Origin: DATJGF01 sp035495315
Lineage (GTDB): Bacteria; Verrucomicrobiota; Verrucomicrobiia; Limisphaerales; UBA8199
Length of the DNA stretch: 35,320 nucleotides
Reading direction: 5' to 3'
NCBI GenBank assembly: GCA_035495315.1
Contig: DATJGF010000056.1
Span: 1 to 35,320 of the forward strand
The position numbers and the translations under genes were made by a program. Positions 16,781 through 24,200 of this stretch are shown piece by piece. Under the pieces are notes generated by a model. The model ran no database searches. It had not been told where the DNA came from and saw only the letters and a list, made by a program, of their open reading frames with translations. Each line of letters begins with the position of its first letter. Position 1 is the stretch's first letter.

Positions 16781-16820
16781 CCGCCTCTTAAGTTCCAAGG
16801 GGAGGCGGCAGCATTTTTTT
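16781..16820 (+). terminator. Hairpin followed by eight Ts upstream of metK promoter
   Basis: CCGCCTC (16781-16787) pairs with GAGGCGG (16802-16808), and TTTTTTTT follows at 16813-16820. This has the form of an intrinsic terminator on the plus strand. It ends 12 bases before the proposed -35 box, so it would insulate metK from upstream transcripts. Confidence 0.55.
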
Positions 16821-16831
16821 TGCGAAACCAG

Positions 16832-16859
16832 TTGACGTTCGTGCAGAGCAATATATCAT
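16832..16859 (+). promoter_or_regulatory. Candidate sigma-70-type promoter for metK-ahcY
   Basis: TTGACG (16832-16837) and TATCAT (16854-16859) are each one base from consensus and are separated by 16 bases. Transcription would start near 16866, 45 bases before the metK ATG. Confidence 0.55.
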
Positions 16860-16862
16860 CTT

Positions 16863-16880
16863 ATCTTGATACGTCAATAT
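16863..16880 (+). promoter_or_regulatory. Candidate ArsR/SahR-type operator
   Basis: ATCTTGATACGTCAATAT is an imperfect inverted repeat with TTGA and TCAA half-sites around a 4-base centre and matching AT ends. It sits on the predicted start point of transcription, directly after the -10 box. A further ATCATC (16855-16860) and GATGAT (16881-16886) pair flanks it. The divergent ArsR-type gene is the obvious candidate to bind it. Confidence 0.5.
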
Positions 16881-16910
16881 GATGATTTCAATGTAACCGC
16901 ACGCCTATCC

Positions 16911-18176
16911 ATGAGCAAAAACTTTATCTTCTCCTCCGAATCCGTCGGTGAAGGTCACCCGGACAAAGTCTGTGACACCATTTCCGATGCCGTGCTCGAT
17001 GCTTGCCTCGCGCAGGATCCCTACAGCCGCGTTGCCTGCGAAACCTACGCCAAGTGTAACCTGGTTGTGGTTGGCGGTGAGATTACAACCAAGGCCAAAC
17101 TCGATTTCAGCGCGATCTCTCGGCAAGCCATCCGCGACATCGGCTACACCCACGACGATGACGTCTTCCACGCTGACAAAGTGCTGATCATGAATGCGAT
17201 CACGAGTCAAAGCCCGGACATCGCCCAGGGTGTCGATGCCCGTCGCGCCAAGGGCAAAGAAACGGCGGAGCAGGGGGCGGGTGATCAGGGTCTGATGTTC
17301 GGATACGCAACCAACGAAACACCCGAGCTGATGCCGGCGCCCATCATGTATGCTCACCAACTGGGGCGTGTCCTTACCAAAATTCGCAAAACCGGCCGCG
17401 TCAAATGGCTGCGGCCCGACGCCAAGAGCCAGGTGTCTGTCCGCTACGCCAACGATCAACCCGTGGAAATTACCAACGTCGTCATCTCGACGCAGCACAG
17501 CCCTGATGTCGATCACAACACCATCAAAGAGTTTTGCATTGAAGAAGTCATCAAGAAGACGCTGCCGAAACATTTGCTGACCGATCAGACCAAGTACCTG
17601 ATCAATCCGACCGGCCGGTTCGTTGTCGGCGGCCCGCAGGGTGATACAGGGTTGACTGGGCGGAAGATCATTGTCGATACCTACGGCGGCATGGGCCGGC
17701 ACGGCGGTGGTGCCTTCAGTGGCAAGGACCCCTCGAAAGTCGACCGCAGTGCCGCTTACATGGGACGCTATGTGGCAAAGAACATTGTCGCGGCCGGACT
17801 CGCGTCCAGCGCCGAGATCCAATTCGCCTACGCGATCGGTTATCCGGATCCGGTCTCGGTCTGCGTCAACACCTTCGGCACGGGAATTGTCAGCGACGAA
17901 GAAATCGAACGCGCCGTCGCCGAAGTCTTCAGCTTCAAACCTGCGCAGATTATCAAACAACTGAATTTGTTGCGGCCGATTTATTCCAAAACCACCAACT
18001 ACGGTCATTTTGGAAAGAACGATCCGGATATCACCTGGGAAAAGACCGATAAGAGCGAAGCGCTGCGCAAGGCCGCGGGCAAATCTGTATCGGCCGTCGC
18101 CGCCGTGACGTTGAAGAAGGCAGCAGCGTTGGTGAATGGCCGCGCTGGAAGCGTCCGCCAGCAAGTCAGCGCCTAA
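16911..18176 (+). CDS. metK: S-adenosylmethionine synthetase
   Basis: The ATG at 16911 gives 421 residues beginning MSKNFIFSSESVGEGHPDKVCD, whose GEGHPDK motif binds ATP phosphates. An upstream TTG reading would run through the promoter and operator and is rejected. DQGLMFGYATNE and the phosphate loop GGGAFSGKDPSKVDRSAAY confirm the family. The enzyme makes S-adenosylmethionine from methionine and ATP in the cytosol. The C-terminus extends some 25 residues beyond the usual end, with an Ala/Val-rich tail. ahcY follows after 68 bases on the same strand, so the two probably form an operon under the candidate SahR-like site. Confidence 0.98.
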   Translation: MSKNFIFSSESVGEGHPDKVCDTISDAVLDACLAQDPYSRVACETYAKCNLVVVGGEITTKAKLDFSAISRQAIRDIGYTHDDDVFHADKVLIMNAITSQSPDIAQGVDARRAKGKETAEQGAGDQGLMFGYATNETPELMPAPIMYAHQLGRVLTKIRKTGRVKWLRPDAKSQVSVRYANDQPVEITNVVISTQHSPDVDHNTIKEFCIEEVIKKTLPKHLLTDQTKYLINPTGRFVVGGPQGDTGLTGRKIIVDTYGGMGRHGGGAFSGKDPSKVDRSAAYMGRYVAKNIVAAGLASSAEIQFAYAIGYPDPVSVCVNTFGTGIVSDEEIERAVAEVFSFKPAQIIKQLNLLRPIYSKTTNYGHFGKNDPDITWEKTDKSEALRKAAGKSVSAVAAVTLKKAAALVNGRAGSVRQQVSA

Positions 18177-18244
18177 TATCAAAATCGCGAATAAACAACC
18201 AATATAAACAACCGATCTCGAACACAGTTTTAACCATCATCACT

Positions 18245-19708
18245 ATGCCAGCCTTAGCTAAGAACAATGGAAAGAAAACCGCCGCCAACGGAAAGGCGCG
18301 GGGCAGCAACGATTTCAAAGTTAAAGACATCAGCCTTGCCGATTGGGGTCGCAAAGAGATCTCGGTTGCCGAGCAGGAAATGCCCGGCCTGATGTCCGTC
18401 CGTGAGAAATATGGCGCGCAGAAGCCCTTGAGCGGGGTGCGGCTTTCCGGTTCGCTGCACATGACCATTGAGACTGCAGTGCTCATCGAGACACTCGTTG
18501 AATTGGGCGCTTCGGTGCGCTGGGCCAGCTGCAATATTTTCAGCACACAAGACCAGGCAGCGGCGGCGATCGCTCAGGCCGGCATCAGTGTTTTCGCTTT
18601 CAAGGGCGAATCGCTCGAAGAGTATTGGGACTTCACGCTCGCGGCCCTGACGCATCCGGGCAACAAAGGACCCGAGCTCATCGTCGATGACGGCGGCGAC
18701 GCGACGTTGTTGCTGCACAAAGGCTACGAAATGGAGAAGGGGAGCGATTGGGTGAACACGCCCAGTGGCAGTCACGAGGAAGAGGTGATCAAAAAGCTTC
18801 TCAAGCGCTGCGCCAAGGAACGGCCCGGCTGGTTTACCCAGGTGGTCAAAGACTGGAAAGGCGTCAGCGAAGAGACCACCACGGGCGTCCATCGTCTTTA
18901 TCAAATGCTCGAAGCCGGCAAGCTCCTTGTCCCCGCGATCAACGTCAATGATTCCGTTACCAAATCGAAGTTCGACAATCTCTATGGCTGCCGCGAGTCG
19001 CTCGCCGACGGCTTGAAACGCGCCCTTGGCGTCATGATCGCCGGCAAGACCGCGGTCGTTTGCGGCTATGGCGATGTCGGCAAAGGCAGCGCCCACAGCC
19101 TGCGCGGCTTCGGGGCCCGCGTGATCATCACCGAGATTGATCCCATCAATGCGCTCCAGGCCGCAATGGAAGGTTTCCAGGTCACCACGCTCGAAGAGAC
19201 GCTCGGCCAAGCGGATATTTACGTCACCTGCACTGGCAACTGCGACGTCATCACCCTGGACCACATGCTTAAGATGAAGGACCAGGCGATCGTGTGTAAC
19301 ATCGGGCATTTTGACAACGAGATCCAGGTTGACCGCCTCAGCCAGGCCAAAGGCGTCTCTCGCGTTAATATCAAACCGCAAGTCGACCGCTTTGACCTGC
19401 CCGGCGACCGCAGCATTTATCTGCTCGCCGAAGGCCGCCTCGTGAATCTCGGCTGCGCCGAAGGCCACCCGAGCTTCGTCATGTCGAACTCCTTCACCAA
19501 TCAGGTCCTCGCCCAGCTCGATCTCTGGTCCAATCGCGAGAAGTACAAGCCCGCGGTCTATCGTTTGTCGAAGAAGCTGGATGAAGAAGTCGCCCGCTTG
19601 CACCTCGAGAAGATTGGCGTGAAGTTGACCAAGCTCACCAAGAGGCAGGCCGATTACATCGGCGTGCCGGTCGAAGGACCTTACAAAGCCGAACATTATC
19701 GGTACTGA
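18245..19708 (+). CDS. ahcY: Adenosylhomocysteinase (S-adenosylhomocysteine hydrolase)
   Basis: The 487-residue protein starts with about 20 basic residues (MPALAKNNGKKTAANGKARG), then enters the family core at DFKVKDISLADWGRKEI. Substrate-binding parts include GVRLSGSLHMTIETAVL and ETTTGVHRLYQM. The NAD-binding motif is VVCGYGDVGKGSAHSLRG. NLGCAEGHPSFVMSNSF and the C-terminal KAEHYRY are hallmark endings. It splits S-adenosylhomocysteine to adenosine and homocysteine, removing the product that inhibits methyltransferases. Together with metK and the SahR-like regulator it forms a compact methyl-cycle locus. No SAH riboswitch was recognised in the 68-base gap before it. Confidence 0.98.
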   Translation: MPALAKNNGKKTAANGKARGSNDFKVKDISLADWGRKEISVAEQEMPGLMSVREKYGAQKPLSGVRLSGSLHMTIETAVLIETLVELGASVRWASCNIFSTQDQAAAAIAQAGISVFAFKGESLEEYWDFTLAALTHPGNKGPELIVDDGGDATLLLHKGYEMEKGSDWVNTPSGSHEEEVIKKLLKRCAKERPGWFTQVVKDWKGVSEETTTGVHRLYQMLEAGKLLVPAINVNDSVTKSKFDNLYGCRESLADGLKRALGVMIAGKTAVVCGYGDVGKGSAHSLRGFGARVIITEIDPINALQAAMEGFQVTTLEETLGQADIYVTCTGNCDVITLDHMLKMKDQAIVCNIGHFDNEIQVDRLSQAKGVSRVNIKPQVDRFDLPGDRSIYLLAEGRLVNLGCAEGHPSFVMSNSFTNQVLAQLDLWSNREKYKPAVYRLSKKLDEEVARLHLEKIGVKLTKLTKRQADYIGVPVEGPYKAEHYRY

Positions 19709-19735
19709 GGCTTCTGCTTCGAAAGCGGTGCGTAA

Positions 19736-19762
19736 GGGTATCGGCAGGTCGATTGGATACCC
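19736..19762 (+). terminator. Weak hairpin after ahcY
   Basis: GGGTATC (19736-19742) and GATACCC (19756-19762) pair around a 13-base loop, 27 bases after the ahcY stop. There is no T-run, so terminator function is doubtful. Confidence 0.3.
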
Positions 19763-19803
19763 CGCAGCCAACAGGCCCGCAGACACGCCGATCGAGCGGT
19801 GGT

Positions 19804-19867
19804 CGGCTTGTAGACGTCGCGCTTAACTGTGCGGTGACCGGTTTGTGGACGTCGCGCTTAACTGTGC
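19804..19867 (+). repeat. Tandem duplication, 35-base period
   Basis: GACGTCGCGCTTAACTGTGC occurs at 19813-19832 and again at 19848-19867, preceded in each case by CTTGTA or TTTGTG. The period is 35 bases. It lies between ahcY and the TlpA-like gene. Confidence 0.75.
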
Positions 19868-19936
19868 AATCTTGCTGACGGTTTTTAGCAGGTAATTAAG
19901 GATTGCCTGGTTGGCTGGCGCCCTCCACTCTCGTGC

Positions 19937-20791
19937 ATGCGCGCACACTCTCGTTTTGTGAAGAATACCCTTTTGGCCGGGCTCGTTTCATTCTCCTTGT
20001 TGTTCCCAGTTGGACGCGCGATCGGCGAGGAGAAATCTGCAGTCGCAGCGGAACTCCAGCTGCTGGTCAGTCGAATCCAAGCCAAACTTGATCAGGGCAA
20101 GAACTCAAAGGCTGACCTCGCCCCGGAAATCAGGGGATTCGAAGCGTTGCTCGAAAAGCACAAGGATCAACGAACCGACGACCTGGCCGATGTCCTGTGG
20201 ACCGAGGCGAGGCTCTATCTGCAGGTGCTCGACGACAGTGACAAAAGCCGGGAATTAGCCTTACGGCTCAAACAGGATTTCCCAAACTCCAAGCCGGGCC
20301 GCGGAGCCAACTCCCTTCTCGCCTCGATAACAGCCCACGAAGTCGCGAAGAGGATTCACGGTGGTTTTATCACCGGCGGCCAATTACCTGGCTTTGACGA
20401 AAAGGACGTTGCGCGTAAACCGCTCTCCCTCGCGAGCTATCAAGGTAGGGTAGTTCTGCTCGATTTTTGGGCCATATGGTCCAAGCCCTGCATGGCGCAA
20501 CTCCCTAACGTGTTGGACATTTACAACAAGTATCATGCCCGGGGCTTTGAAATCATCGGCATCAGCCTGGATCCGGATGAAATGCGGCTCACTGCCTTTA
20601 CAGCGCAAAATGGGATCCCGTGGCAACAGTTTTTTGACGGCAAAGTGTGGAAGACGAAACTGGCTGTCCAATATGGCATTACCACTATCCCGGCGAACTA
20701 CCTGCTCGATCGCGACGGAAAAATCGCCGGCAAGAACCTGCATGGTCCGGCCTTGGAACGCGAAGTCGCCAGGCTGCTGGCCCAAAAGTGA
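19937..20791 (+). CDS. Exported TlpA/thioredoxin-like protein with a single active-site cysteine
   Basis: The 284-residue product has a signal peptide (residues 1-29, hydrophobic TLLAGLVSFSLLFPVG). A helical region of about 110 residues follows, resembling a short tetratricopeptide-like part (DLADVLWTEARLYLQVL). The thioredoxin-like domain starts near residue 145 (GGQLPGFDEKDV). The active site, normally WCxxC, reads WSKPC: Ser182 (TCC) replaces the first cysteine and Cys185 remains. GITTIPANYLLDRDGKI contains the usual cis-proline. Such a site cannot do standard dithiol exchange, so the protein may be a monothiol reductant, a binding protein or an inactive relative. It probably acts in the periplasm. 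No cytochrome-maturation gene is nearby. Confidence 0.88.
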   Translation: MRAHSRFVKNTLLAGLVSFSLLFPVGRAIGEEKSAVAAELQLLVSRIQAKLDQGKNSKADLAPEIRGFEALLEKHKDQRTDDLADVLWTEARLYLQVLDDSDKSRELALRLKQDFPNSKPGRGANSLLASITAHEVAKRIHGGFITGGQLPGFDEKDVARKPLSLASYQGRVVLLDFWAIWSKPCMAQLPNVLDIYNKYHARGFEIIGISLDPDEMRLTAFTAQNGIPWQQFFDGKVWKTKLAVQYGITTIPANYLLDRDGKIAGKNLHGPALEREVARLLAQK

Positions 20792-21298
20792 CTGGCTCTT
20801 GAATAGATCCCGCGTTAAGAAAGCGACGATTTTGCACGGGCCAAGCCCGGCACTGTGTCTATTCGACAGCGTGCCAGACGCGATTGGACTTCTCTGACGT
20901 CATCTCCTTTTGATTACGAGCTTCGTGAAATCCTGGCGGCCGCACTGGAGAGCGATCGTTTAGAGGGGAAAAATATGCAATGGATGAACCGCGCGAGACA
21001 TAATGGATTCTTAGCCGTACTTTCGGAATCAGATTGAACTTCTTGTCAGGGAAAACACTATTCGTTTTGTAAGGTTTTACACTACAGGGGAGATTTACGC
21101 TTCGGAAAATATGCTGAACTAATCGCTCGACCGCTTGTTGGGCTGGTTACTTCCTGGGTTTCAAAGACATCGGATTGTCAGTTCAAGAGAGAGGAACATT
21201 GTTTCCACTGGGCGGATAAGAGTTTAAGATTCTGCAATTCGCTCGGTTGCTCCTGAAATGAGTTGACCTCCCGGTGTGCGCTGCGCGAAAAAGGGCTC
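20792..21298. other. Intergenic region before the RCC1/Ig gene
   Basis: No convincing gene is seen in these 507 bases. A 60-codon frame at 20855-21037 has no ribosome-binding site and no recognisable family. The notable part is 21044-21088, which resembles 28889-28936 (see findings). AAAAAGGG at 21288-21295 may serve as ribosome-binding site for the next gene. Confidence 0.5.
21044..21088 (+). promoter_or_regulatory. Shared non-coding element, copy 1
   Basis: The parts GGGAAAACAC, TGTAAGG and ACACTACAG recur in the same order at 28897-28934, with similar spacing. The element lies about 210-255 bases before the RCC1/Ig start. Confidence 0.4.
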
Positions 21299-24200
21299 AT
21301 GAGATTGTCGAGGAGCGCACTGACGCCGAAGGTCGTTTTGGGCCTCCTCCTAAGTTTTAGCGCGGGCTCACATCTGGTGGCGCAGTCCCGCATCGTGGGG
21401 TGGGGCGATCTGGACCAGACCGTAGTGCCGACGGGATCGGCCAATGTAGTCGAGGTAAGCGCGGGGCACTTGCACAACTTGTCACTGACTATCAATGGGA
21501 TGCCATCCGCCTGGCCTGTCAGTTCATTCGATCGAGCGGCGCAAATTCCCGCTGGGCTGTCGAATGTCGTCCAACTGGCTGCTGGCGTCGCACATGATTT
21601 GGCGTTTCGTTCTGACGGCACTGTAGTCGCTTGGGGCGATAACTATTATGGCCAGGCTAATGTCCCTCCGGGTCTAACCAACATCGGGACTATTGGCGCT
21701 GGAGGCTATCACAGCGTCGCAGTGAAACGAGACGGAACACTCGTGGCATGGGGAAATAACTTTTATGGCCAGGTCGCAATCCCGTCTTTCGCGACCAATG
21801 TCGTCGCTGCGGCGGCCGGCTTTTACCACAGTCTGGCCTTGCGCGCGGATGGCACTGTCATCGCGTGGGGCGATGACAGTTTTGGGCAGGACGACGTGCC
21901 GCCCGGCTTGACGAACGTGATCGCGATCGCCGCCGGCGGTGATCATTGCCTGGCACTGACGGCCACCGGCGGCGTGGTGGCTTGGGGGGATGACTCATAT
22001 GGGCAGAGCACCGTCCCACCGGATCTTACAAATGCGATGGCCGTTGCTGCGGGGGATTACCACAGCCTGGCATTGAGGCGAGACGGTACGGTGGTTGCGT
22101 GGGGGCCACACGAGGCGGCCACCATTGTGCCATACGGTCTGAGCAATGTGGTCGCGATAGCCGCTGGTGGCTCACACAGCCTGGCCTTGGTTCAGGAAAG
22201 CAGTACTTTTGTGACAAGGCCATTTAGTTATCTTGCGGCGCCGTGCGGCTCAGATATCCGCCTTGATACTGAAGTTGCGCAAGCCAGTTCGCTCTACTGC
22301 CAATGGGATTTTAATGGAACTCCTCTTCCTGGAGCGACAAACGCCAGCTTATTACTTCAAAACGTGCAGACCAATCAGACCGGCACGTACTCGGTCGTCG
22401 TAAGCAATAGTCTGGGCTTGGTGGTGCACGCCATCGATTTCCTCTCGGTTGTTCCGGTGTTGATCACCGTCGCGCCAAAAGCGCAAACCAACTTTGCTGG
22501 AACCACAGTCAATCTCAGTGTAACCGCCCGCAGCACCGTGCCGTTCACCTATCAATGGCGTTTCGCAGCCACCAATCTGTCGGGGGCAACAAACTCCGGT
22601 CTTGCGTTGATGGGCATCATGCCTAACCAGGAGGGGAAGTACACCGTGGTCCTCGGCAATTCATACGGCACCGTTACAAGTCCAGAAGCCAATGTCGCAG
22701 TTGTCAACGTGGTTGAGTGGGCCGGCGTCATTTCGAGCGTTACTAATGCCGGTGATGCCAGTGCGATGTCTATCAATGGGAACCGACAGGTCTTTGTTTC
22801 GCGGATGGATGGCAGCGTAATTGCATGGAGAGTATCCGCGTCCAGTCCTTTGGGCGACTCAACAAACGTTGTCGCGGTCGCCGCAGGGGACCAACACGTG
22901 ATTGCATTAAAGAACGATGGGAGCTTGATCGCCTGGGGACTGAACGATTTCGGCCAGGCCCAAGTTCCAGCTGGCCTAAGCAACGTCGTGGCTGTAGCGG
23001 CGGGCGGTCGGCACAGCCTGGCACTTAAGGCCGATGATACCGTCGCGGCCTGGGGCGACAACCGTTCCGGGCAGACTAACACTCCGGCCGGACTATCTCA
23101 CGTTATATCCATAGCCACGACGTATAATGGAAATCTCGCGCTGACCAGCGATGGGAACTTGGTGGTCTGGGGCAGGGATATCTCAGGTGGCGGCGACATC
23201 GTCATTCCGTCTGGCTCGACCAATTTGGTGGAAATATCAGGGGCCGATTACCATTTCCTTGCGCTCAGAGACGACGGAAAAGTCATCGATTCCGCGGGTC
23301 AGGCGAACCTCCCAGCAAATTTGACAAATATCGTGAGCGTAGCAGCAGGCACTGAAAGCCTGGCTTTAACCTCCAATGGAAACGTTATCGAATGGGGTTC
23401 GTTCGCAGCACGACACACTAACCTGCTGGCAAAGCTTTCGAATGTCGTTGCCATTGCATCAGGTGGCGGAAGCCTGGCGCTGATTGGCAGCGGTCCGCCG
23501 CATTTAACAGTGCCGCCTGTGAACCGGGCGGCCGCAAGAGGTGTCACGACAGCCTTTCGTGTCGCTGCGGTCGGCCAACCGCCCCTGTCTTATCAGTGGC
23601 AGTTCAATGGAACCGATCTGCCAGGCGCGACAGACCCAGTGTTGACTCTAAGAAACGTGCAAACTCAACAAGCCGGCACTTACTCGGTCACGGTCAGTAA
23701 TGTGTGGGGTTTAACGACGGGCAGCGGCTCCCTGAGCGTGGCGCCGGTGCTGATCAATGCAATGACGGTGCAACCTAATAATTTACCTCATGTGGGTGGC
23801 AGCACCGTCGTTTTCAACGCATTTGCCCAGGGGACAGACTTGAGCTTTCAATGGCTGGTCAACTGTATTGCTATCCAAGGGGCCACCAACAGCACCCTCA
23901 CATTGACTAACTTACAGTTAAGCCAGGGTGGCGCTTATTCTATCATCGTGAGCAATGTGTTTGGGCAGTTGATGAGCGACAACCTTGTGCTGGATACTCT
24001 GCCGTTGTGGATTTACCGCAGCCCGGACCAAACCGTGTACGCCGGAAGTGATACCTCAATCACTGCCTATGTAACTGGGGCTCCGCCTTTGACATACGTT
24101 TGGCAACACAATGGCATGTCAATTCCCGGCGCCACTGACCCAGTGCTGACGCTCACGAACGTTCAGTTCGCTGATTCCGGTAGCTACTCAGTAATCGTCA

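Noticed and set aside
16435..16851. 138-codon minus-strand frame upstream of the SahR-like gene
   Set aside because: It runs through a dispersed repeat, two perfect hairpins and the terminator-like T-run, so it is probably translated repeat DNA.
16866..16910. Extended metK start at a TTG
   Set aside because: It would place coding sequence on the predicted operator and adds residues with no match to the family; the ATG at 16911 gives the standard N-terminus.
16600..16910. SAM riboswitch before metK
   Set aside because: I could not recognise a conserved core of the known SAM riboswitch classes; an RNA covariance-model search would be decisive.
16905..18182. 425-codon open frame antisense to metK
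   Set aside because: It is a shadow of metK caused by GC-rich third positions; it has no recognisable domain.
18177..18244. SAH riboswitch before ahcY
   Set aside because: The gap is only 68 bases, is A-rich, and shows no stable fold of the expected type.
18254..19786. 510-codon open frame antisense to ahcY
   Set aside because: It mirrors the codon pattern of ahcY, has no family motif, and ahcY is certain.
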